Positions 12,240 to 23,640 of a stretch of DNA of 64,000 nucleotides are shown here, piece after piece; position 1 is the first letter of the stretch; the number at the start of each line of letters is the position of its first letter. The DNA comes from Planococcus citri (Eukaryota; Arthropoda; Insecta; Hemiptera; Pseudococcidae), in contig NC_088680.1 in NCBI RefSeq assembly GCF_950023065.1, forward strand, positions 21,192,559 to 21,256,558, read 5' to 3'. A model generated the notes under the pieces. That model was not told the origin of the DNA. It saw only the letters and a list, made by a program, of their open reading frames with translations, and searched no databases. Position numbers and translations under genes: made by a program.

Positions 12240-14420
12240 TATTACCAGTACCCTGTAAATATATACAATACGTACAATTTAAAACCGGTATCTAGTCGTA
12301 AATTCATTCGCACAGCATCCTCTTATAACCCATACTTTTCGCTAAATACCTCTAGTAGAACTTTAACTTACGCTGTAGACGTTCGCAGGCGATGAATTGT
12401 GGCTAAGAACTCAATACAGAGGACGTCAATATATACTACGACGATAGATTGGCGAAAAAAAACCTACGAAATACCGAAAGGTGTTCGAGCAGGAGTTTTT
12501 TTCCACATCATTCCGCAGTATTTTTTTTTTGCCACGAATTCAAAACATACACTCACATACGTTATGTGTACGACATTTTATTATGTATTATGCTCTCTCA
12601 GCGTGTATGTATCGAAGACAAAGAGACGTACAAAGGAACTCGCCGATCAAATTTCTACGATTTGTTGTACGCGGGTCTTGTCTTCTTGGTTTGTTGTATT
12701 TCTTCGATCTCGATACCTTTACTACAGATGTTTTCGGTGGCGTTCTGGTTCACTGGCAAGTTTTTCTTTCTTTTTATCCTTCCATTGGGTCGCGATCGGT
12801 TCCGTGTAATATTTTTATATTGTTGTAAAGACAAGGCTTATTACCTTATCGAAATACTGCGAGTTTATAAGTTACACGCGGATAACCGATTAGTTACCAG
12901 TAATTTAGATTCAAGAACATCCCTTTCGGTGTGTTTCTTTTGCCTATACGTGTATTTGATGGAAACCGGTTTATCTGTCTGTGTAGACCTGTAGACTACA
13001 CCGAGATGAAAATTAAGTTCTCTGGCAGAGAGATTTTTGGACTGGTAGATTTGTACGTGTGTGTAGATTTTAAAGTATCTGATATTTGCAATGGTGATGA
13101 TCATATAATGATGAGTTGGCGACGACGTTTTCATAAATCCGAATGTAAACCTACTTGTGAATTTTTAATCTTATGTATATGGCAACCTAATTTTAAGTAA
13201 CATGGGCTGTCCCTTTATGACATGAATATTTATGTTTCGATGTTTCGCGACCGACGACGGTGTAGTTATCGTGTGCCTTGAATATATTAACACGACGACG
13301 ATCGAGGTGCTTTCATCATGGTGGATTTCCATTTTTTTATGTGACGAACCAACTGAAGCCATCCAATATACAAACGATGGAAAATTTATGTTTTGGAATT
13401 TTCGTCCAGCCAATACTCCTCCCTTTGCCCTTTCAGTTAGCTAGAGACGTGAAATTTCGCAACTTTAAAAGCATACCTATCAATATTCCAGGCTATAAGT
13501 ACGTGGAGAAAGGTATTATAGGATATTCTATACGTGTTTTTTCCCCTCTCTCTGCCTTTTTTTTTCTTCCAAGATACATGAATCTAGGTGTACCGAGTGA
13601 ACAATTAACTCTGACAATGAACGTGACGAAATAAGCGATGAAATATAGTGGGAATATAACGAAGTTATGTAGGCGTAAAATACCTCACAACAATATAATA
13701 GAGCTATACGCGTGAACATGGTATACACAACAACAAGGGACAGAAAATGAACAGATCCGTTATGTATGTACGAGTAATAAATAAAATGAAAAAAAAATGA
13801 ATTAAAGGTATATAAAGTCATAGCCACTCTCCCATGCCTGCTTGATCGCGAAGGTTTTTTTTATAAATTTTAGAATCGAGGTAAAAAAAAAATATATCGA
13901 AGATGGGATTAATTCGTTAGAAGAAGATTTTACCATCTCGACGAATTTGCTAGATTCTAAATCTGATAACGATTTGTAATTTTTCTCAGCTTGGAAAACC
14001 CTCTAAAAGGCGGAAAATTATTAGTACGCGTGTCGATTCGAATTTAATATAATTTTTCGCCACCATTCGCAAATATTATTTAGTATTTTTTTTTTTCAAT
14101 TGAACGGTTACTGATTTTTTTTACGACGACGACGCTGTAATAAGATGTATTCATTTGATATTTCCTCTCGCTTTGCAGGTAATTATCCCTGTAAACCGTT
14201 TGGTAATTTCGTCCAGGTTATATACGTCTAGGTACCTTATACCTACGTGGCTGGAAAAATGGTATTTTTTCGCGCCACGAATTCGTATAATTATCGAATA
14301 GTCGAGCTGTACGTTTGGTGTGTATTATAAGTAGATTTAGACTGGGGCGTTCGCAGTGTCAATATTCTTGCCGGAGGTTTTGGTCACAATACAATTATCG
14401 ACTATTTTCTTCGCGATTTT
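12240..14420. promoter_or_regulatory. Large CpG-bearing, repeat-poor island
   Basis: This is unique-looking DNA with frequent ACGACGACG-type triplets and scattered TAATT words. All three plus frames are unusually stop-poor at about 12481-12809, giving overlapping open frames of 181, 136 and 115 codons, but none has a recognisable domain and two start at non-ATG codons. I do not call a gene. A regulatory role within the Dll intron is the simpler explanation. Confidence 0.3.
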
Positions 14421-15350
14421 AAACAATTTTTATACAGACGTGACGTTTTAGTTGCTTTTGTGTGAACTGGCCACCAGATCGATGGTGAAAAGTGCATAAG
14501 AATGAAAGATAAGAGGAGAGGAGAGGGGTTAGAAGTGATTTTAGGTACGTGTTTGAAGTGATTGCAGAGAATGTTTGTGTTATTTGTGCACTTATTTTAG
14601 GGGAAATGTTTGTATGTATATGGTTTTGTGATTGGGAAAGATTGAGAACAGAAAGTGTGTGGATTGAAAAATTATGCATTGAAATTGAAATTTTCAATCA
14701 TTAAGATGGACTGGAGAACCTCGAAGTTCAAACCAAACCTTATTAACCTACTCATCAAGAAAAGGAAGAAATTGTCACGACAAAAAAATTGATTTTTTTG
14801 AGCCCAAAAAATTGAAAATCCTCCATTTGAACTTGATTCGTTTTACGTTTGAAAGATTTCAAATGAAACCGAAGTAATAGAATAAAACTTAATCTTCAAC
14901 TACTACTCAATCATTTCCTGATGATTTTTCTGGTCATCTCCTCATCTCCCCTCCCTTGACCCTTCGACTCTTCGTTGTGATAAAAAATAACACTGGATAT
15001 ACAATTTTTGATTATCAGCTGCCACTTGTCAGGATTTTGGTAATTTCAGGTAATTTATTTCTCTTTACAATTTTTTGTCTCCTTTCCTCTTCCTTCATGT
15101 TGAGTCGAAAAATGAGGTTCGTTCAATTTCAAATGATCATTTTCAAAAGTACCTAAATTCATTGTCGTGATTTAAGAAGACAGATGTGATAATCATGCAT
15201 AAGGTATTCGATTCACTCGATTCCTTTTTTCGATGATTTTATTGTCCTTCTTCATTCCCTCATCATGAGCAGACCTTGTTCTTAGTCATTTTTTAATTGG
15301 TTCCTTTTTTAATGTTTTGGTTTCTCAAATTACTTTTTCCCTCAAATTTT
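14421..15350. other. AT-rich sequence, no feature recognised
   Basis: No exon, structured repeat or element boundary is visible. Open frames at 14419-14697 (minus) and 14956-15156 (plus) look fortuitous. Confidence 0.4.
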
Positions 15351-16830
15351 CAAAAATTCAAAAAATGCTGGTTTAAAAATTTGTGAAAGTACACAAAAAA
15401 TTCCTCCTTTCGTCAAAATTTCCAAGTATGAGTAGTCTCGCTTCTTGCTAAAAATTCTCGTTTTTTCGCTAAAAATTACAAAAAGTCTCAATTTTTTCCT
15501 AAAAATTACCCATGAAGTTTTGCATTTTAACTGAAAAATTGAAAAAAGTATCGCTTTTACAACAAAGATTGCGAAAGAATATCATTTTTTTTCAATAATC
15601 GACAAGAAGTCCTACTTTTTGTTAAAATTGTTGGGCTTGCTTTTTTCCAAAAATTGTCATAAATACCCGCTTTTTCAAAATTTGACCGAAATTTTCGTTT
15701 CTTGCTATAATGTTTTTGAAAGTCTCACCTTTTCCCACAAATATCCCGAAGTATTGCTTTTTGCCAAAAATTACCAAAAATAGTTTTTTTTTTTACCTAA
15801 AAAGTGAAAAAATGTCTTGGTATAATTTCTTTTACAATAATTCCCAAAAATTGCTGCTTTTTGCCAAAAAATGTAAAAAATACTCGCTTTTTTATAAATT
15901 GACCGAAATTTTCGTTTCTTACGAGAAAATTCTTGAAAGTCTCACTTTTTTCCACAAACATCCCAAAGTATTGCTTTTTGCCAAAATTTACTCCCCGAAT
16001 GTTTTTTTTTCAACCTAAAAAATGCAAAAAAAAACTGTTTTGCTACAGTTTTTCCTACAATAATTCCCAAAAATTGCTGCTTTTTAAAATGTTAAAAATA
16101 CTCGCTTTTTTATAAATTCACTGAAATTTTCGTTTCTTGCTAAAAAAATATTTTGAAAGCATCACCTTTTTTCCACAAATATCCCAAGTATTGCATTTTG
16201 CCAAAAATTACCAAATAGTTTTTTTTACCTAAAAAATACAAAAAATGTCTTGCTATATTAATATTTCTTTGACAATAATTCTCTGAAATTGCTGCTTTTC
16301 GCTAAAATTGTCAGATTTTTGCTTATTGAAAAAAATTTAAATTCTCGTGTTTGTATTGCTGAGGATTTTTTTTTCGAAAATTGTTCAAAAGTTGTCAGTG
16401 ACTTCCAAAAGTCCTGCTTTTTGCCTAAAAAATGTGAAAAATTCTCGCTTTTTGGTAAAATTGTTGAAAATTGTCGTTTTTTTTTCACAAAAAAAACAAA
16501 AGTTATACTTTTTTCTAAAAAATGTACAAATGTTTCTCATTGTTTTTTTTACCAGAAATTCTAAATAGTCCTACTTTTTGTGACTTTTCGTCAAAAATTG
16601 TGTTTTTTTTTTGCCAGAAATTGCAATAATGAAATCAATTAAAAGTATTGCTTTTTCACCAGAAAGTTTCAAAATATTTCAAATTTTTAAATAATGGGAA
16701 ACCAGAACATTTCAATTTGTGATGTTCTGTTTTTGTTTGAGGATTTTTTTCTGCATTAAATTAATATTGTTTTGCTCCCCTTTTTCTATTTTTTTGGTTT
16801 ACTTTTTCGAGCTTCTTTGCTTACCAAAGT
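15351..16830. repeat. Family A repeat, copy 2
   Basis: This is the longest uninterrupted array of the family. A block of about 220 bp (CTTTTTTATAAATTGACCGAAATTT-type start, then GTCTCACCTTTTTCCACAAA and ATCCCAAAGTATTGC words) is repeated at roughly 15690, 15890 and 16110, so higher-order repetition is present on top of the short unit. The 3' module follows, with ACCAGAACATTTCAATTTG near 16701 and GGTTTACTTTTTCGAGC at about 16796-16812. The palindromic MITE begins directly after it. Confidence 0.65.
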
Positions 16831-16837
16831 TATACCT

Positions 16838-17082
16838 CACTGAGAAAAATTTATGTTGGAATTTATACTATAAATCATGAGATTTTGGATGGAGTCTGAA
16901 AATTTGACAATTTTTACTATAAATTATGGTAATTTTTGATTTTTTTTAATAAAATATAGTAATTTTTCTCAAAAAGCATTGCAAAAATTACTATGATTTA
17001 TAGTAAAAATTGTCAAATTTTCAGACTCCATCCAAAATCTCATGATTTATAGTATAAATTCCAACATAAATTTTTCTCAGTG
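16838..17082. mobile_element. 245-bp palindromic MITE with 6-bp target duplication
   Basis: Two arms of about 101 bp (16838-16938 and 16982-17082) are nearly perfect reverse complements with two visible mismatches and a spacer of about 43 bp. The termini are CACTGAGAAAAATTTATG and its complement. The flanking hexamer ATACCT occurs immediately outside both ends (16832-16837 and 17083-17088), as expected for a target-site duplication. There is no coding capacity, so this is a non-autonomous element. The superfamily is not determined from these ends. The high arm identity suggests a fairly recent insertion. Confidence 0.88.
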
Positions 17083-17784
17083 ATACCTTTTTTTTTTGAA
17101 AAAATTGAGTGTGAGCCTTGCATGAGTACATCAATAAAATGTTTTTATTAATTAATTTTTTTTTTGATAATTTTATTCTGCTGTGATTTTCTGCTTTTTT
17201 GTGTAATTTTTACTGCTTCATATGCCTCAAAGAAAGATGAACATTCAAAAACCTGATAATAAATTACGAGGTCTTTGGTATTTTACAAATTTTTTTGAAA
17301 ACTTCTACGAACAATTTTTAATTTTCCTCGTACGTTAATTGCTCAAATTCCCGGTCGCAATTGCCGAAATTTTATCAGTATCTGTGTCAATTTTCTATTT
17401 GGTTTCAGCCAGATGGTTTAATTTGTATCACTTCTAATAATCGAGCTGCAGCTTTGCAACAAAAAAAAATAGGTAAATTGCTCGTCACTACGTCAGAATG
17501 AAGGGAGGTCTAAAAATATAGTGGTGTGGTATTTATTGCTGTTAATTTTTTTCTAGTTCTCGAATGTTGCCATTAATTTTTAAGTGTTTTCCAATGATTA
17601 TTATGATTGATACGAAATGGCTATAATTTCCGAGTAATGATATCGAATATCGACTCTAATATCAGGTCGTAAATAAGAACAACTTCGTAAAATTCGTTGA
17701 TTTATAGGTTGCGATTGAAGAAAGAACTGAGAATACTAACTTTACAGAGTGCATAGGGAGATACATACTACATAGTATGTGCCC
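17083..17784. other. Dll intron, AT-rich, no feature recognised
   Basis: A run of mixed AT-rich sequence includes GTACGTTAATTGC near 17330 and further AATT words, but no exon or structured repeat is visible between the MITE and the Dll exon. Confidence 0.4.
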
Positions 17785-17900
17785 TTAAGCTGTAATAATA
17801 CGTATATCTAAACCGCGATGTGCAGATATTACTTCTGCTTTGAAACTACATATAACTGTAATGCTTAAATACATATCTAGTATGGTAAAAAAAAACTCAC

Positions 17901-18282
17901 CTTCTTTGGGAGACGGACAATTCGGAGTATAGGAACCTAAATAACCAGATTGCGAATTTTGGTGCATCGTCGAAAACGAATACGCTGTCAGCGGCGTTCT
18001 CGAACTAACAAATCCCCCCGTATCGACTGAATGATGATGAGGTATGGAAGCTGTGTTCTGCTGTAAACTTTGGTGGCTAAAGTGATGCGGATGGTATGCT
18101 GTTCTTATTCCGCTACTCGTGTTGTACGGATTGTGTTGTAATTCTATGAATGCAGACTTAGAAGTATTTACCACCGAACCGCTGCCATCGACGTCTTGAT
18201 GCAGCGAGGTCGGAGGTCCGTTAACGCTGAGGTGTTGCTGATGATGAGCATGCTGACCGTCTAGCGAATCGCCGGCCGCCAT
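17901..18282 (-). CDS. Dll: Distal-less homeobox protein, first coding exon (partial gene)
   Basis: This exon encodes the N-terminal 127 residues plus one base of a Distal-less/DLX transcription factor, a nuclear homeodomain protein that patterns distal appendages in arthropods. Recognition rests on family signatures in the right order: SKSAFIELQ at residues 41-49, the GIRTAYH stretch at 58-64, and PLTAYSFSTMHQNSQSGYL followed by GSYTPNCPSPKE at about 97-127. These match the conserved DLX N-terminal region known from Drosophila and vertebrates. The start is the ATG at 18282, preceded by A at -3 and followed by GCGGCC. His/Gln-rich stretches (HAHHQQH at 11-17, PHHHS at 81-85) are usual for insect Dll. 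The exon ends at GAAG|GTGAGT, a consensus donor in phase 1; translation past it enters intron sequence and loses similarity. The homeodomain lies in later exons that are not visible here. Identity is confident; the exact 3' boundary is nearly so. Confidence 0.93.
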
Positions 18283-18342
18283 TGTATTTTTTCAATTTCG
18301 ATTTATATTCGCCGGTGGTTTGCCTTTTTTCACAAGGCTTTC
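18283..18342 (-). other. Dll: Dll 5' UTR segment and upstream splice acceptor
   Basis: Reading the minus strand toward the ATG, a T-rich tract ends in TTTTTATTACAG at 18343-18344 and is followed by about 60 bases without any ATG. This looks like a 3' splice site inside the 5' UTR, so the coding exon would be the second exon and transcription would start at higher coordinates. The segment also contains GCCTT and AAGGC able to form a short stem. Alternatively the transcript starts nearby and the AG is fortuitous; only transcript data can decide. Confidence 0.5.
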
Positions 18343-18344
18343 CT

Positions 18345-20039
18345 GTAATAAAAATAGACACATTGGGTTATCTACATGTCGAAATCTACAACAGTATTAC
18401 ATGTGTAGGCCTATATCTATATCTCATGCATGTATCAGGTATGAATATTCTATATTATATGTACTGATGTACGGTTTCATTGAGCTAGTTGATGAGCCTT
18501 CGCTGTCATATGTTGATTGTACATTTAGCTACATAAGTCTACGCTGCGAAATCGAAATTAAAATTGAAATTTGAATGGGTATAAAAATGATGTGCGCAAT
18601 CTGCATTGAAGTTGCAAGCGAATTGAATGAAAGGCACATACAACTCCTAATATGAGCTATTTATATTATTTGACATCAATGGATGATGTGCTATGTATAT
18701 GCAGAACAGTCAATGAAACTGAATTTGATGGATTAACAAAGCAACTCCTTGTTGTAAAATCTCAAAATCTAAGAGCTTATGAGTATGGGGAAAGGATTTT
18801 TTATGTAGCTGTTTTGCTAATCCCGATTTTTATTTTTATTTTTTCAGGATTTCATAAAGAATTGTTCGAAATGCATCCCAACTTAACGTAGATATGGCTC
18901 ATGCTGTAAGTATTTGATTCAAATTCACTAAAATGACATCAATGAAAATTAATGATGCACAAACAATATAAAAACGATGATTTGATGAAAGCAGGCTCCT
19001 GCAGTTTACAGTTACGCCTTATTTTTCAAAGGTACCTACTAGATGGGTCAAGAAACTCTTGAAAATTTTCATGCAATTTAATTCAAAAAATGCTGAAAAA
19101 TTAACAATTTATGAACTTGTGGTTCGTAAAATTGAAACTGGTGAGGGAGGGATACAATGATTAAAGATGGGAGGGGATGTTTTAGGTTATTCATTGCAAT
19201 TTGGTACGAAAATAGTCCAAAATGCTAGCGAAATTTCTTCAAAAAGTACAAAAGTTTAAAAAAAAATTGAAGCCATTATCAAAGCTGCTATTATGATGTC
19301 CAGGTTGGGAGGAAATTCGCCATTTTGGATGCATTGTGCATTTTTTCCGCAACTTCAGCAACACGCTTTTGAAATCGCAAAATTTCTGCAACTTTTCACG
19401 TACCTACCTATTCAAAAGTCGTTTGCTGAAGTTGTGATAAAGATGAACAATTCGTCTAAAATCGTTAATTTTTCTCAATTTTTTCCCCATAAATAGTAAA
19501 AAAAAATTGAAAAGTTGAAAAAAACCCTTTTTTTAGGCTGTTTTTTTTAATTGAATTTTTTGAATTTTCCTGGAAAACTTATGTTCCAAAACGAAGAAAA
19601 CTTTTCCTAAAATCCACAGCTAGGAAAAATTCAAAAAAATTATCAAAAAATCATTAAAATGCCATATTTTAGATTTCAATGGAGTACGAACCCTTTTGAA
19701 AGCCAAAATTGTGAATTCGTATCTTCATGGGTACATAATATGAAATAATTTTAAAAATTCAAATTTAATATTTGAGGAGGAAAGAACCGTCGGAGGAGGG
19801 ATGTGGACTTTTTGTGAAAAGTCCTGTAAAGCCTATACAGAACTCGTACTCGGTTACTTTTCAAGCCATCAAAGTTAGATAAGTACATCTACATACTTAC
19901 TATTAAAAGTAACTTAGGTTACTTTTTCAAAATTTTGGTTACCAAATGTATAGGGACTTTTTTTAAATATTTGAAAATTCAATTTTTCCCAATCTTGGCG
20001 TTATATTTTGAAAGTACCTACATAAATATTCACTTTCGT
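18345..20039. other. Region upstream of the Dll coding exon
   Basis: If the acceptor at 18343-18344 is real, this is a 5' UTR intron; if not, it contains the Dll promoter. Sequence up to about 18650 is moderately unique, and from about 19020 onward it is AT-rich and repeat-derived. GGTTACTTTTCAAGCC at about 19852 and GGTTACTTTTTC at about 19918 resemble the 3' module of family A. No further exon is recognised. Confidence 0.35.
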
Positions 20040-20945
20040 ATCATTTTCCAACTTATTACACTACCTTTTCAACTTTACGGTTACAAAGCCCTGCCTTTGA
20101 GTATAAAATCGACGAAGTCTCGCTTACTGCTAAAAATAGCAAAATAGCTCAGAATTCTGTCAGAATTTCCAAAAAGTGTTGTTTCTTGCCAAAGGTTCCA
20201 AATGTCCTACTTCCTCTCCCCCCCCACTCCAAAAAAATCCTCAAAAATCTCGATTTATTATCAAAATTTCCAAAAACGTTACTTTTTTGCTGGAGTAAAA
20301 GTCTCACTTTTTTTTACAAAATCTGCAAAAAAGTATCACTTTTTGTCAATAATTTCCAGAAAGTCTTGCTTTTTTCCAAAAATTTTAAAAAATGTTCGCT
20401 TCTTACCAAATTTCTTGAAAATCTCGTCCCCCTCCCAAAAAAAAATTGTCAAAAAGAGTTTCTTTCTTCTAAAAATAATTGCTAAAAAGTTTCACTTTTA
20501 GAATTCTTTAGCTGTTGATAGCAGATGTGACTAGAAAAATTTTGGAAACCATCCTCCACCTTTTCCTCCGTGACCTCATCCTCCCCCCACTCCAAAAAAA
20601 ATCCTCAAAAATTTCGATTCATTATCAAAATTTCCAAAAACTTTACTTTTTTGCTGGAGTAAAAGTCTCACTTTTTTCACAAAATCTGCAAAAAAGTATC
20701 ACTTTTTGTCAGTAATTTCCAGAAAGTCTTGCTTTTTTCCAAAAATTTAAAAAAATGTTCGCTTCTTACCAAATTTCAAATTTCTTGAAAATCTCACCCC
20801 CCCTCCAAAAAAAAATTGTCAAAAAAAGTTTCTTCTAAAAATAATTGCTAAAAAGTTTTGCTTTTAGAATTCTTAGCTGTTGATAGCAGATGTGAATAGA
20901 AAAATTTTGGAAGCCCCCCCTCCACCTTTTCCTCCTTGACCTCAA
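20040..20945. repeat. Family A repeat, copy 3, with a 363-bp direct duplication
   Basis: The array starts with GGTTACAAAGCCCTGCC near 20080, close to the start of copy 4. Inside it, a unit of about 363 bp is present twice in tandem, at about 20217-20579 and 20580-20943. Both units begin with a C-rich run followed by ACTCCAAAAAAAATCC and end with GCTGTTGATAGCAGATGTG, then CTCCACCTTTTCCTCC and TGACCTCA. Differences are few, so the duplication is younger than the family. Confidence 0.8.
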
Positions 20946-22039
20946 AATTATCGATGGGAAAAATTATCGATATTTATTTTGTACCATCACTAAATAAAAT
21001 TGGTAAAAAAGTCGTTTACTCGAAATTGCGTGGTAATAAAAATGTTGTGGAATGTATTTAATGTATTGAAATCATTCAAAAAAAAAAATAAGTATATCAC
21101 ATTTTAATGAAAAAATTATTTACTTGAAGTAGAAAAAAATTTACTCCAAAAATTGGAATTTTTCTCTCTCAAAATATGAAATTTGGACTATCAGTGGGTG
21201 ACTAAAACGAACCACTTCTATAATGTCATCAAAAATACGATTTTTTGAAAATGGAAATTATCAGAAAAGTATTATAATTGAATTATTTTTGGATTCATCA
21301 TTCATTTCTAATGAATTTTCAGATCAATTTTTCAGCTCTTTTCTGCAATTATCTAACATTTTTCCTACTCAAAAGTTTAAAAAAAATGATGATTTCTTTT
21401 AAAGAACTCAAAAATTAAAGCCTTTAAGAATGATACATTTTTTCAAAAATCTGTCTCACAAAAAAAATTGGGATTAAATTTATTTTGAAAATCTGGGATG
21501 GCAGTGGTAAAGTTGAAGGGTTAGAGTTCATCAATCCAGTTTCCCATAGTCATCATTAATCAGATCTTTTTCAATTTCTTAACTGATGAAAAACAGAAAG
21601 TGGGCTACATTTTCTTGATTATAACATTTTTTTGAAATTTTTGAAATTTTTAAGTAAAGAAGAACAAATGATTTTCAAATTTTGCCACCTTTCAAAAAAT
21701 GAGTGCAATATCTTACGATTACTCTAATGTTGGTAATAACTAATGAGTTTGAATCCAAAAGATCATGCAGCTTTTAAGGATTTTCAAATCTCAAAATTGA
21801 AATTCGTACGCATTTGGCTTAGTCCTGATTCACACGCCCGTTTATTTTTCAATGCGTACAAAATGATCGCCTTGGTTGAAAAAGTGGATCAAACCTCCCA
21901 AGATGATGAAATCGTCATCAAATCAGCACCTCGATCGAATTATTTTTCAATTTTCGCAATTATCAATCACGTGTCTTTCGTACGTGCCACAGAAGCTCTA
22001 TTCGCAATTATTGATGTGCCGTTTTGATAATCTTCAATG
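20946..22039. other. AT-rich sequence, no gene recognised
   Basis: The sequence is AT-rich and probably repeat-derived up to about 21740. The open frame at 21743-22027 (94 codons) has a more balanced amino-acid composition than its neighbours but no recognisable domain or splice context, and is treated as unproven. Confidence 0.35.
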
Positions 22040-23640
22040 ATGTTGTTCGGTGTTGAAGGAATCATTGAATACGAATAAGAAGGGACCGAGGGATGCTGCG
22101 ATGACATGGGGAAAAAATTTATTTCATCGCCAAGAAGGAGTAACTAGTGAAGCACTCTTACGTCTTACACATATGAAGATACCATATTAACACTATATAA
22201 GTTATAAGTGATAATTAATAATTATAGTACAGCGACTCTTTCAGTATAGATAGACAGAGGTACATACGGTACACGCGGGCCACCACAACAGCATTAAGAA
22301 CGGTGGCAATGGCAACAGGTATACATAAGTTAATGTTGTTTAGATCCTTTTGTGTGTGCGTAAGGAAGGGAAACTCGTTTTTGTTGGATATTTACGAGTA
22401 GGGTTAGGTATCTTGTTGTATTGTTATATGTGGAGTAGCGTGCAAGGTTGAAAATATTAATTGTAATGGTACTAATGTTATTAGTAACGCATAATCTGAT
22501 AATAATAGCAATAATTGATGAAAGAATGCGATAGGTTTCCCTTTTTTTTTCTCTCTAGCTGTGGTTCGTTTAATTTTTTTTTATTTATTTATTTTTATAT
22601 ATATTTTTTTACCTTTTTGTATATGATATAACGGTGGTGATAACGCGTACTATACGAGAGTAAATTTATCGTTTATATATTAAATATTCGACGGCGGTGG
22701 CGTATAATTCGCCATCCTATAGAGGTATTTTTGCTGCTGGACGCGAATGGACCCGCGAAAGATGGTCACGTAATTTGTAAATTGATGGAAGCAGCGTAAT
22801 TACACCGGTAGAGGTGGCCTGTGTTGAGCTAAATATTATGCTGCGGATCGATTGTGAATTTTAAATAGTAATTTTTGTACCGGTACACAAAGTAGCACTT
22901 TTCACAGTTTAATAGATGAATTGATTGTGAGGAACGGTAGTGAGAAGGAGGAGAGAAGTGGACCATGTCGCCGAAGTTTGCAACGTTTAATCGAGAGCCT
23001 ATATCGCTAATATGAAAATTACCCCGGTATACATGGAAGAAATGACCGTGTGTAAATTGTAAATTACGATTATACCGCACACATGGTAACCAACGTCATA
23101 ATCTGCACCTTATAGGCTTACTTGGTAAAATTCACTATATTTACACAAACCGACGAGTAATTATTTAATACGCCGTCGTTCGTTGCGATGTAGGTAATTA
23201 ACCGGCTGATTCTTATTAAAGATTTAATTTTCACTAACCCTATCCCTGCTGGAACCTCGAAAGGTGAATTATTAATTAATTTAGAGAAACGTTCTGGCCG
23301 CATATTTTGGAAAATGTCAAATGCATAATGCTCTATATATCCGATCCACGTAGTCGTATTTATATTTTTGATAAAAGTGTGAAGTTAATTTACAATAATA
23401 CGTATACGAGGAAAGACCCTTAACCACTTAACACGTTTACTACCACCTATCTCTATACCTACTGTTGTTCAATTTATCACTGAAATAATAACTCTCTAGG
23501 TGGTATACTATACAAATGCCGACGACGATGCCGCATGAAAAGGTTTACAGTCTGGCCCAGTTATTTGTTAAGTACCTATATATTTAGTCCTATAGATGAG
23601 CATTACCTATGTATCTGTGTATAATGCACCATACGTGATA
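22040..23640. promoter_or_regulatory. CpG-bearing, repeat-poor island upstream of Dll
   Basis: This is one of the islands nearest the Dll ATG on the upstream side. CpG words are common (CGACGGCGGTGGCG near 22690, GACCCGCGAAAG near 22750). TAATTA-type sites cluster (GCGTAATTACACC near 22796, GGTAATTAACCGG near 23193, TTATTAATTAATTTAG near 23268). No exon was recognised. The proximity to Dll and the motif content make it a strong position for a Dll regulatory element, but this is inference. Confidence 0.4.

Larger units (their letters stand above)
1..17900 (-). other. Dll: Dll first coding intron, at least 17.9 kb, running off the left edge
   Basis: The stretch follows the GTGAGT donor at 17900. 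I searched the minus strand by eye for the DLX homeodomain signatures (GKGKKMRKPRTIYSS and KIWFQNRRSKYKK) and found neither, so everything to the left edge is interpreted as intron. Large introns are common at Dll in insects. The interval mixes repeat blocks with CpG-containing islands that are listed separately. A small exon between the N-terminal exon and the homeobox could have been missed. Confidence 0.6.

Noticed and set aside
12399..12994. Open frames of 181, 136 and 115 codons on plus
   Set aside because: They overlap in different frames, two start at non-ATG codons, and none shows a recognisable domain. Kept only as an observation.
17785..17900. Extension of the Dll frame past the exon
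   Set aside because: A consensus GTGAGT donor precedes it and the DLX similarity stops at that point, so it is intron.
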